From the NCBI GenBank assembly GCA_946414075.1, contig CAMKNA010000006.1, forward strand, positions 26,615 to 90,614: 64,000 nt of DNA, read 5' to 3'. Within the stretch, counting starts at the first letter, position 1; the number at the start of each line of letters is the position of its first letter. The position numbers and the translations under genes were made by a program. The notes under the pieces are model-generated. The model was not told the origin of the DNA, made no database searches, and saw only the letters and a program-made list of their open reading frames with translations. The DNA comes from an uncultured Fibrobacter sp. GTDB lineage: Bacteria; Fibrobacterota; Fibrobacteria; Fibrobacterales; Fibrobacteraceae. Below, one piece after another: positions 9,708 to 17,600 of this stretch.

Positions 9708-11504
9708 ATGAAGTTTAGGACTGTTGCATATTGCCTCTGGATTATCCTTGCGCTTGTCTGTGCGGGATTTGTGGCCTGTGCAACCCAGGTGGCGCCGGGA
9801 GGCGGTCCTGAAGACAAGCTGCCGCCCCGGATTGCGGCGGTCTACCCGGCTCCGGGTACCACGAACCACCCCAACGAGCTTTACATCAAGCTGGAATTCG
9901 ACGAGTGGATCAACCCCAGCATCCCGCGAAACGCCGTTTCCATATCGCCGCCCATCGAAAAGAAGATGCGTTTCGAAGTCAGTGGCAAGACTCTGGAGCT
10001 CACATCCCGCGGGCTTTTGGATACGGGCACTACCTATACGGTGACTTTTGCTAGCGGCATCAAGGACCTGCATGGTAACGCTCTCGCAAAGCCTTTCCAG
10101 GTGGTGTTCTCCACAGGCGCGCATATTGACTCTTTGAGACTTCCGGGCCGTGTCATGGTGCATGATTCCATGACGAAGAAAAAGCTGTACCCCAGTGTCG
10201 GCTTATTCCTGATGGGTTCGGAACGCGAAGGCATCCGCTACCTGCAAAAGTACAGGGATACGACTACGAACCTGCTGGATTCGCTCCCTATGCTTACGAA
10301 AGAACCGCCCCTGTTCACCACCCTTGTGGATAGCGCCGGCAATTTCGAGCTGACGGGGCTTAAGCCAGGCCGTTACCGCATAGCGGCATTCTTGGATTTA
10401 AATGGAAACCAGAAAATCGAACCGTCTGCAGAACTGGTGGGTTTTTGGGGAAGGGATATCGTGCTGACAGAAGGAACATTGGATACATTGTGGATCCCCC
10501 TGGCAGATCAGGACACCAGCCGTTTGGAGTTGGAATCGGTGGCACAGCCTAACGCCAATATTCTGGAAGCGACTTTCACGAGACCTGTCTACTTTGATTC
10601 CCTTTTCAGGGACACGACCAACTGCTCTCTCACTTCTAGCACCGATGGAAAAACCATGTTCCCCTCTAAGGTGTACCTGGGCGCATCTTCCAAGAAGCCG
10701 CTGTTCTACTTTAACGAAAAACCCAAGAAGGAAACAGTTTACAAGTTTGCCTGCCGCGAGGCGAAGGATTCCCTGTTCCGTCCGTTGGACACGCTCCGCA
10801 ATTATGTGGAATGGGAATGGCAGGAAATGGCGAAGGATACCGCGGCGCCCAAGGTTGTGGCCGCAAAATTCACATCCAGGACCAAGGCGGTTTTCCCTCA
10901 CGATTCCTTGATTATATCCTATGACAAGCCCTTCGGAGATTCTTTGACCCAGGCTTTCTATATCGCCATCAACAAGGATACGGCCCTGATGCAGGTGGAG
11001 CCCATAGATCCTGTTCGCTTGCTGGTGAAACATGATGAGGAATGGCCTACCGATGTTGCCATCGAGGTTCTGGAAGGTTATAACGACACGACGCTAGCCA
11101 AGGCGGACAGCAACGGCGTGCGCGATACGGTGGTTACGCTCAAGTACAGGCGGTTGAGCCGTGTGGAATCCGTGTCCAAGTTGAAGCTGGCATCTCTTAG
11201 GGGCTCCATTCCCGGTGGAAACGACCAGGTGGCGGTACGCCTCACTTCCATCGAGACGAAGATGACGCAGGTGGCAAAGTGCGACGGCTCTGGAAACTTT
11301 ACTTTCCCCGACCTGGAAGAGGGCGGTTTCTTCATCGAGTATTACTATCCCGAAGAGGGTAGGGACACGCCCGATGCGGGCAAGCTTGCGCCATTCAGGT
11401 TTGGACAGCCCTGGCGTGCACCGAACGATACACTAAAGATTTCCAAGGGCGAGAATGACTTGAACAAGTTGATTCCCGATTTGCCGACATTGTCAAAAAA
11501 GTGA
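9708..11504 (+). CDS. Ig-like domain lipoprotein (Big_5/SbsA-type)
   Basis: This 598-residue lipoprotein has lipobox FVAC (Cys24) followed by the start common in Bacteroidetes homologues, APGGGPEDKLPPRI. An SbsA/Big_5 Ig-like domain covers about 40-140 (PAPGTTN, IKLEFDEWINP, LTSRGLLDTGTTYTVTF, DLHGNAL, VVFSTG). Further beta-rich parts include a carboxypeptidase-regulatory-like segment (LKPGRYRIAAFLDLNGNQKIE) at about 220-245. It is probably exposed on the cell surface or in the periplasm. It starts one base after the lepB stop and ends 7 nt before the DinG gene, so these genes are probably co-transcribed. Confidence 0.8.
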   Translation: MKFRTVAYCLWIILALVCAGFVACATQVAPGGGPEDKLPPRIAAVYPAPGTTNHPNELYIKLEFDEWINPSIPRNAVSISPPIEKKMRFEVSGKTLELTSRGLLDTGTTYTVTFASGIKDLHGNALAKPFQVVFSTGAHIDSLRLPGRVMVHDSMTKKKLYPSVGLFLMGSEREGIRYLQKYRDTTTNLLDSLPMLTKEPPLFTTLVDSAGNFELTGLKPGRYRIAAFLDLNGNQKIEPSAELVGFWGRDIVLTEGTLDTLWIPLADQDTSRLELESVAQPNANILEATFTRPVYFDSLFRDTTNCSLTSSTDGKTMFPSKVYLGASSKKPLFYFNEKPKKETVYKFACREAKDSLFRPLDTLRNYVEWEWQEMAKDTAAPKVVAAKFTSRTKAVFPHDSLIISYDKPFGDSLTQAFYIAINKDTALMQVEPIDPVRLLVKHDEEWPTDVAIEVLEGYNDTTLAKADSNGVRDTVVTLKYRRLSRVESVSKLKLASLRGSIPGGNDQVAVRLTSIETKMTQVAKCDGSGNFTFPDLEEGGFFIEYYYPEEGRDTPDAGKLAPFRFGQPWRAPNDTLKISKGENDLNKLIPDLPTLSKK

Positions 11505-11511
11505 GATTCCC

Positions 11512-14229
11512 ATGAATATTCCTACTTTTATCGCCATCGATCTGGAAACCACGGGTCTTGAATTCGACAAGGACGAAATTATCGAAGTGGCCCTGATGCG
11601 TTTCCAGGACGGAAACCCTGCGGAATCTCTGGATTATCTCGTCCGTCCGGCATCGGTGAAATTGCGTCCCTTTATTGAGAGCCTTACGGGAATATCCCAG
11701 AAGGAACTGGACGAGTCCGAAGACTTTGCGGCTCTTGCCGGAAAGATCCGTAGTTTTATTGGTGACAGCCCCATCGTGGCCCACAATGCCAGTTTTGACG
11801 CCCGTTTTCTGAAAAGTGCATTTGCAAAAGTTGGGATAGATTTCGAGAATCACCCTGTATGGGATTCCCTGACCCTTTCGAGAATCGCCTTCCAGGATGT
11901 TCCCAACCACCGCCTGGATACGCTGGTGGCGTCTCTCGGGATTGAGCATAGCCGCGCCCACCGGGCGCTCCCCGACGCCGAAGCCTGCGGCAAGCTTTTC
12001 GTGAAGGCTTTCGAGAAGATTGCGTCTATGGATTCTTGGCTCATGAACGCTCTCACCAAGGTCAGTGCCGAGACTCATTGGGAGCGTCTTTTTGGACCTG
12101 CCGCCGGCGCCGTAGAATTTTGCCCTTCTTACAAGATTCCCGAGGTTTCTGGTGAACAGGGTGTGCCTTTACCAATGAGTGGTAAGCAGGTCTCCGAATT
12201 TTTTGACGAGGGTGGAATTCTTTCTAAGCAGATTCCGGAATTCACCTACCGCAAGAACCAGGCGGAATATGCCTCCATTGCCGAACGCAATATGTATAAG
12301 GGTGGCCTCTGTGTTATAGAGGCTCCTACGGGTTCTGGAAAGTCCATGGCCTACCTGGTTGCCGCCGCCAACAAGGCAGTGGCAGGGGAGCGCGTGGTCA
12401 TCAGTACCGCTACCCGTGCGCTCCAGGAACAGCTTTGGAATCACGATATCCCGCAGATAGAGCCTTTGTTTGACGGCAAGCTGAAGGTGGCTATTTTGAA
12501 GGGTCGGGACAATTACCTGTGCCTACGCAAGTTCGAACAGCTCCTGGAATGTTCCGCCGGCCTTTTGCAGAGCGAGGAGCGGGATTCCTTTATGGCGCTG
12601 CTCCCCTGGGCAGAACAGACTACCACCGGCGACATCAACGAATGCACCTCGTTTAACCACAACCGCAATCGCGTACTGTGGTCCAAGCTTTCCAGCAGTG
12701 CATCTACTTGCGAAGGCGAGAAGTGTACTCATTATGCCCACTGCCCTGCCATGGTGGCGAAGCGTCGCGCAGCCGCTTCCAACATGCTGCTGGTGAACCA
12801 TGCTCTGTTCATGGCGGACCTGAAGCTGGATTTCGCCCTGCTGCCCACTTACGAGCATATCGTTTTTGACGAAGCCCACAGGCTTCCGGAAGTCAGTAAC
12901 CAGGCTCAGGGCCGGCTGGTGTCCTTCTTCGGTTATAGGAACATCGCAAAGACTCTGGTGCCTTCTCGTATGCGTAAGGATGGCCTTATCGCCGAAATAG
13001 AAAGTCGGATTCCTGCCGAAGAGACGGCACTCATCGCTGCCTGCGAAGAACTGATTAACGCTTTGAACGAAACGGAAAAGTGTCTGCACCGTCTCTTCAT
13101 GAAGATAGGTAAGCGCATTGGTAAGCTCAAGACGGATAAGACGGGCCTTATTTACAGGAACGGGATTCTGGCAGAATACGATGCAGACCCCAAGCCCTTT
13201 GTAGACCAGTTCCTGGTATCGAAGGTCCAGGCCGACAAGCTGTTCGATTCCCTCGCAGCGGTACCTGCGACAAAGGGCCTTGTGAAGGATGCCCGTGGTG
13301 CCATGGAAGACCTGTCTCGCTTTATGACGGATTTTGAATTCCTGGTGAAGGCGGGTCGGGTGGATTGGGTGTTCTATCTGGAAGAGCCTTTCAATCCGCA
13401 TACCCTCAAGATGCACGCCTATCCGCTTCATTCCGGCGATACCTGGAAGGAGAAGTTCTATCCCTGGATCAAGTCGGCGTTGTTCACCTCTGCCACCTTG
13501 GCGGTCCAGGGCGACCTTTCCTACTTCGTCCAGAAGATGGGCATGTCCAGCGAAGGCCCGGGCAAGCGGCCCTTCCTCAAGGTGTTCCCCGACGAACAGG
13601 CCCGCAACTCCCGCACCTCCGTCATCGTGACGAAATACCTGCCTAAGCCCTCTACGGCGGAATTCGGCGAAGCCCTGAACGAAACCCTTTTGCAGGTCTT
13701 GCCCAAGACCGACGAAAACACCCTGGTGCTCTTTACCAGTGTTGCTACCATGATGAAGGCCCAGGCTGCACTTGCCCCCGCTTTCGCTGAAAAGAACAAG
13801 CTTCTCCTGTGTCAGCATGTGGACGGTTCCCTGGATGGTCTTGTCTCTATGTTCCGCAAGTCGCGCGGTGCATGTCTGCTGGGTTGTCAGACCCTGTGGG
13901 AAGGAGTGGATTTTCCGGGCGATGCGTTGAAGCTTCTGGTGATTACCAAGCTTCCGTTCCCCAATCCTTCTGATCCGCTGGTGGCGGGCATTTCCGCCGA
14001 CATGAAATCCCGGGGCGAAAACACCTTCAAGAGCTACTTTGTGCCCGAGGCCTACATGGAACTGCGCCAGGGCCTTGGCCGCCTTATCCGCACGGAATCG
14101 GACTCCGGAAAAATCCTGATTCTCGACAACCGCGTGGTGAATGAGGCTTACGGAAAAACCTTCATGCGTATCTGGAACAACAAACAGCAGGTGGCCACCA
14201 GCTCCGAAGAACTGGACGCCCTTCTGTAA
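11512..14229 (+). CDS. dinG: Exonuclease-DinG-type ATP-dependent helicase
   Basis: This 905-residue protein has an N-terminal DEDDh 3'-5' exonuclease (about 1-170) with IDLETTG, HNASFDARFL and HRALPDAEA. An XPD/DinG superfamily 2 helicase follows, with Walker A in EAPTGSGKSMAY, DEAH box VFDEAHRLPEV, late motif QTLWEGVDFPGD and motif VI-like QGLGRLIRTESD. Four cysteines (C of YLCLRKFEQLLEC and CEGEKC/HYAHC) are placed where DinG binds an iron-sulfur cluster. The exonuclease fusion is the arrangement seen in Firmicute DinG rather than in E. coli. It likely unwinds or degrades DNA in repair. It closes the run of genes that starts at 2698. Confidence 0.92.
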   Translation: MNIPTFIAIDLETTGLEFDKDEIIEVALMRFQDGNPAESLDYLVRPASVKLRPFIESLTGISQKELDESEDFAALAGKIRSFIGDSPIVAHNASFDARFLKSAFAKVGIDFENHPVWDSLTLSRIAFQDVPNHRLDTLVASLGIEHSRAHRALPDAEACGKLFVKAFEKIASMDSWLMNALTKVSAETHWERLFGPAAGAVEFCPSYKIPEVSGEQGVPLPMSGKQVSEFFDEGGILSKQIPEFTYRKNQAEYASIAERNMYKGGLCVIEAPTGSGKSMAYLVAAANKAVAGERVVISTATRALQEQLWNHDIPQIEPLFDGKLKVAILKGRDNYLCLRKFEQLLECSAGLLQSEERDSFMALLPWAEQTTTGDINECTSFNHNRNRVLWSKLSSSASTCEGEKCTHYAHCPAMVAKRRAAASNMLLVNHALFMADLKLDFALLPTYEHIVFDEAHRLPEVSNQAQGRLVSFFGYRNIAKTLVPSRMRKDGLIAEIESRIPAEETALIAACEELINALNETEKCLHRLFMKIGKRIGKLKTDKTGLIYRNGILAEYDADPKPFVDQFLVSKVQADKLFDSLAAVPATKGLVKDARGAMEDLSRFMTDFEFLVKAGRVDWVFYLEEPFNPHTLKMHAYPLHSGDTWKEKFYPWIKSALFTSATLAVQGDLSYFVQKMGMSSEGPGKRPFLKVFPDEQARNSRTSVIVTKYLPKPSTAEFGEALNETLLQVLPKTDENTLVLFTSVATMMKAQAALAPAFAEKNKLLLCQHVDGSLDGLVSMFRKSRGACLLGCQTLWEGVDFPGDALKLLVITKLPFPNPSDPLVAGISADMKSRGENTFKSYFVPEAYMELRQGLGRLIRTESDSGKILILDNRVVNEAYGKTFMRIWNNKQQVATSSEELDALL

Positions 14230-14290
14230 AGTTTTCCCTCTTTACCTTGGCGGGGGGAAGCCTCCCCCTCGGCAAAGCCTTGCCCCACCA

Positions 14291-14361
14291 TGTCATGCCC
14301 GCCTTGAGCGGGCACCTCCGACCTTGACCAGCGTCATCCTGGAGCGCAGCGACGGGATCCA
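14291..14361 (+). repeat. Two dispersed palindromic repeat units
   Basis: The 213-nt gap between dinG and the RhuM gene is largely repeat-like. Unit 1 (14291-14320) holds GCCCGC-ttga-GCGGGC. Unit 2 (14333-14361) begins GTCATCCTGGAG and ends ACGGGATCC. A related GTCATCCTGGAG unit occurs at 22489, and a GTCATTGCGACC relative lies inside the gene at 15664. A third palindrome (AAGGGGCGGAGCCCCTT on the minus strand) lies at about 14415-14431. I see no gene here. Confidence 0.55.
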
Positions 14362-14442
14362 TACTTTTCATACCAGCAATTTTCAGGGGCAAGTCTTTGC
14401 CTACCCCCTCTCCTAAGGGGCTCCGCCCCTTAAAAACCCTCT

Positions 14443-15417
14443 TCACCCCTTCGTGCTTTCCCTCACTTTCTCAATGACTTCTTCCGGTGTCACAAAATCC
14501 AGCACGCTGAAAGCCGTCATCTCGTTACCCATGTCCTTGAAACTTGCGCCAAAATGATATACAGTGTCATCGACCAGAAGAAAACGGTCGTGAATCGTGC
14601 GCATGGTCTTCAGTTCTAAATTTGGGTACTGCTTTTTGTGCAATTCTGCTGCAGCTTGGAATTCGGGTGTAATTCTCGGGGAGTAGATTGTTGCCGAGAC
14701 ACCTTTCGCCCGCATGGCCGCGAATTTTAGCACCTCGACGGTGGCATACGGGTCGATGAATACTACGGATTTTTTGGCGGTTTTCACAAGATCCGAAATC
14801 AGTATAAACCCGTCAAACCGCGTTCCAGTCGCAAGAATTCCACCCGTTGGAGTTTGTGCCGCATTCACGAAAAAGTCTATACGTTGTTCGACTGCGGAAA
14901 GCCGAGTATCAACATTTGCGAGTTTGACGCCTTGGCCTTCGATGAGTTGCCGCTGTTCGTGCAGACGGTCCGCAATCTGCAAATCGGTCGATAGCTTTCG
15001 CTGGTTTATGGCGTAACCCTTGAGCATGAATTCCTTGAGAACTCCCAATGCCCACTGCCGAAAACGCGTTCCCGCAATAGACTTGACTCGATATCCGACG
15101 GATATGATAATGTCCAGATTATACCATAGGACCTTACGAGAAACCTCTCTTTTCCCTTCTTTTTGAACTGTCAAGTATTCCTTGACAGTTCGATTTTGCA
15201 TGAGTTCCCCTTCTTTGAAAATGTTTGAGATGTGCAGACTCACGTTTTGCTTTGACGCATGAAACAGTTCCGCCATCTGTGCCTGTGTAAGCCATACGGT
15301 CTCGTTTTCTACACGAACTTCTAACCGCACTTCGCCTTCCGGCTGGTAAAGCACGATTTCGCCCCTGTTTTCGTTCCCGACCTGGTCGGGAATCTCAATT
15401 TTATCCTTTTTGCTCAT
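14443..15417 (-). CDS. RhuM-family protein with C-terminal PLD-like domain
   Basis: This 324-residue protein has an N-terminal RhuM/virulence-protein region (about 25-150) with VWLTQAQMAELF, VSLHISNIFKEGEL, SRKVLWYNLDIIISVGYRV and TRFRQWALGVLKEFMLKGYAINQRKL. After a coiled linker comes a PLD-like fold (about 215-310) with VVFIDPYA, IHDRFLLVDD and VYHFGASFKDMGN, carrying a single H-x-x-x-x-x-x-D half motif. The family is scattered through mobile and accessory regions, and its biochemical function is not settled. The start at 15417 has a strong GGAGGT site, whereas the track's longer start at 15621 runs through a hairpin. It is flanked by repeats on both sides, which fits a horizontally acquired insert. 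Confidence 0.82.
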   Translation of the reverse strand: MSKKDKIEIPDQVGNENRGEIVLYQPEGEVRLEVRVENETVWLTQAQMAELFHASKQNVSLHISNIFKEGELMQNRTVKEYLTVQKEGKREVSRKVLWYNLDIIISVGYRVKSIAGTRFRQWALGVLKEFMLKGYAINQRKLSTDLQIADRLHEQRQLIEGQGVKLANVDTRLSAVEQRIDFFVNAAQTPTGGILATGTRFDGFILISDLVKTAKKSVVFIDPYATVEVLKFAAMRAKGVSATIYSPRITPEFQAAAELHKKQYPNLELKTMRTIHDRFLLVDDTVYHFGASFKDMGNEMTAFSVLDFVTPEEVIEKVRESTKG

Positions 15418-15428
15418 TTTACCTCCAT

Positions 15429-15495
15429 AAAAAAAGTCGTATTTCCATAGCCCGCAGCCGATTTTAGCTGCTATGGGATATGGAAACACGACTTT
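15429..15495 (-). promoter_or_regulatory. Long hairpin with T-run just before the rhuM start
   Basis: On the plus strand AAAGTCGT pairs with ACGACTTT, TTTCCATA with TATGGAAA, CCC with GGG and GCAGC with GCTGC, about 24 base pairs with one mismatch and a bulge. On the minus strand it is followed immediately by seven T residues and then the GGAGGT ribosome site of the RhuM gene. No minus-strand gene lies upstream before 22004, so it is not an ordinary end-of-gene terminator. Confidence 0.6.
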
Positions 15496-15591
15496 CGCGG
15501 GGTAATATACAAAACAGAACCAGGAAAGGGCAAATTTATTACAAATTGCGGGGAACCGCCCCCCCTTAGTTTGTTTATGAAATTTTACAAT

Positions 15592-15600
15592 GGGGGGGGG
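15592..15600 (+). repeat. G9 homopolymer upstream of lipoprotein gene
   Basis: A run of nine G residues, with a C7 run about 30 nt earlier (15559-15565), lies 63 nt before the start of the lipoprotein gene at 15664. It sits next to the likely promoter (TATATTTC at 15626-15633). Such tracts are prone to slipped-strand length changes. Confidence 0.6.
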
Positions 15601-15663
15601 TATGGACTTTGGCAGGGGCACTACCTATATTTCACAAGATAAACTATAGACGGGGATGTTTTT

Positions 15664-17568
15664 ATGAAGAAGTCTTTCCAGCGTGTCATTGCGACCCTGA
15701 ACTTGTTTCAGGGGAAGCAATCTCTAACCATCTGTTTATTTGCGGCAATCTTCGCCCTTTCCGCCTGCGGAAGCGATTCCTCTAGTTCTCCCTACGAAAC
15801 ATCTGCCAAGGATGCCAACGAACCCTTTTCTGGAGATGTTTCGGGAATTGCGCAGGTGGGGCCCTTTGTGGAAGGCAGCAACATTGTCATTCAAGGGCTA
15901 GATTCAACCTTCATTATGGTCTTTGAGGAATTCACCGGTGAGGTTGCCGACAATGATGGGGCATATTCCATAAAGGAAGTCTCCTCGGAAACCAACTATG
16001 GTTATGCAAAGGTAACTGGTAAATTTTACAATATCGTTACAGGCTCCATTTCTTCATCGGAATCATCGCTAAAGGGCGTCATAAACCTAAAGCAAAAAAA
16101 CAGTGCGAATATCAATGTTGCAACATCCTTGGTTTATAGCCGTATCGAAGAGTTGGTGGATTATGGAGCGTCTATCTATGATGCCAAAAAGCAGGCCGAA
16201 CAGGAACTTTTCAAGACCTTTGGCTTTGAAGGAAACTTTGACGAATTGAACAAACTGAACGTTTACTCCGATACCGATGGGGGAGCGGCACTGCTGGCTA
16301 TGACGATCCTTATGCTGAATGAATCGGAAACTGGTTTTGATTATCGCCTACAGATGTTCGCTCTTGACTTTAAAAAGGATGGAGAATGGAACGATTTGGA
16401 TAATCGTGCGGATGCAGCAGACTTTGCAGTGGACCAGGATTTCGTACAAGTGCGAAAGAATATCCAGGAAAGTGGTGGCGTTGAAAAAATCCCAGACTTT
16501 GAATCCTACATAAACTCCTTTGTTGCCGCAGAGTACAAACTGGGCGAGTGTTCTGACAACTTCGATAAGAAGATTGTTGCTGCCCGAAATACTTACAGTA
16601 AAAATGATGGGGTCTACTTTATTTGCGATAATGGAATGTGGCGAAAGGCGACAGCCTTGGAGCAGAACACCCATGGCCTCAAGTGCGACGCTGACGGAAG
16701 TGTTTTAGCGGGTGCTGTCGATACGAGTTCTTTTTATGTATGCGAATCCGGAGCATTTAGGGAAGCCTCCTCATCTGAAATAGAACTTAAAAAGGGGTGT
16801 GGCTCATATAATGAAGGGGCGTCCGTAACACAACCCGTCAGTAAGTTTTGGGTATTGTCTTATACGTGCAGGGACAAAGAATGGCTGGCTAACGGGGTGT
16901 TGCAAAATATGGACGCCTATGAAATCTTGACAGACTCAAGGGACGGGAAAAAATACCCGATTACAACCATTGGCGACCAGACCTGGATGGCAAAAAATTT
17001 GGAATATGACTGTCAACCGAATAGTGCGTATGATGATAGTACCTACGGTTGCTACTATTCCTGGGAAAAAGCCGTTGTTGACACAACGAATTTAACCGAA
17101 CCTGTCCGTGGGGTATGTCCTGTAGGATGGCATATTCCAAGTGTTGCAGAATTTAAAAAACTTTTTGAGACGGTCGGGGCGGATTCGCTACACTCAAGCA
17201 TGTTGTTCGCTCCACCGGCATGGGATACTGAAGGGACGATTAATGACGTTGGCTATTTCCGCAAGAGTGGCAAGACCGATGTCGAGGTAATGCAAGCCAA
17301 CGGATTTAAAGATGAGTATGGATTTTCCCTTTTACCGGGGGGTGGCGATGATTTCGTGGACAGAAATCGAAATAGATATAAGGCTGTGCTTTTGACTTCT
17401 TTAAAAGATGATATAACAGATTATATTTGTACTGGCGGGAATTGTAGACCTTTAAGACGCGGTATATTTGTGGAATTCCAGATGGGTCTGGCAAAAAAAA
17501 ATTCTCCAATGAAATTTAAATCAGGACTTGGTGGCCTCACATACAATCTCCGTTGCTTGAAAGATTGA
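15664..17568 (+). CDS. Lipoprotein with Fibrobacter major paralogous domain (copy 1)
   Basis: This is a 634-residue lipoprotein. The signal peptide is unusually long, with the lipobox ending SAC at Cys35. Its first part (RVIATLNLFQGKQS) is encoded by a GTCATTGCGACC palindromic repeat unit. The middle (about 40-320) is a region I do not recognise, with SIKEVSSETNYGYAKVTG suggesting a beta domain. Short CDN/CDADG-type Cys modules follow at about 320-360. The C-terminal 220 residues form the Fibrobacter succinogenes major paralogous domain (DSRDGKKYPITTIGDQTWMAKNL, GVCPVGWHIP, LRCLKD). Its function is unknown, but family members are abundant surface lipoproteins in Fibrobacter. It is the first of three tandem paralogues. 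Confidence 0.85.
   Translation: MKKSFQRVIATLNLFQGKQSLTICLFAAIFALSACGSDSSSSPYETSAKDANEPFSGDVSGIAQVGPFVEGSNIVIQGLDSTFIMVFEEFTGEVADNDGAYSIKEVSSETNYGYAKVTGKFYNIVTGSISSSESSLKGVINLKQKNSANINVATSLVYSRIEELVDYGASIYDAKKQAEQELFKTFGFEGNFDELNKLNVYSDTDGGAALLAMTILMLNESETGFDYRLQMFALDFKKDGEWNDLDNRADAADFAVDQDFVQVRKNIQESGGVEKIPDFESYINSFVAAEYKLGECSDNFDKKIVAARNTYSKNDGVYFICDNGMWRKATALEQNTHGLKCDADGSVLAGAVDTSSFYVCESGAFREASSSEIELKKGCGSYNEGASVTQPVSKFWVLSYTCRDKEWLANGVLQNMDAYEILTDSRDGKKYPITTIGDQTWMAKNLEYDCQPNSAYDDSTYGCYYSWEKAVVDTTNLTEPVRGVCPVGWHIPSVAEFKKLFETVGADSLHSSMLFAPPAWDTEGTINDVGYFRKSGKTDVEVMQANGFKDEYGFSLLPGGGDDFVDRNRNRYKAVLLTSLKDDITDYICTGGNCRPLRRGIFVEFQMGLAKKNSPMKFKSGLGGLTYNLRCLKD
15685..15724 (+). repeat. Palindromic repeat unit inside a signal-peptide coding region
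   Basis: The unit starts GTCATTGCGACC and ends GAAGCAATC. CCCTGAA pairs with TTCAGGG, and the outer ATTGC pairs with GCAAT. It has the form of the widespread intergenic repeats that are often mistranslated as short peptides, but here it lies in frame within the lipoprotein gene at 15664. Confidence 0.6.
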
Positions 17569-17600
17569 CTAAGGGGTAAAATTTTGTAATGGGTGTTTTT

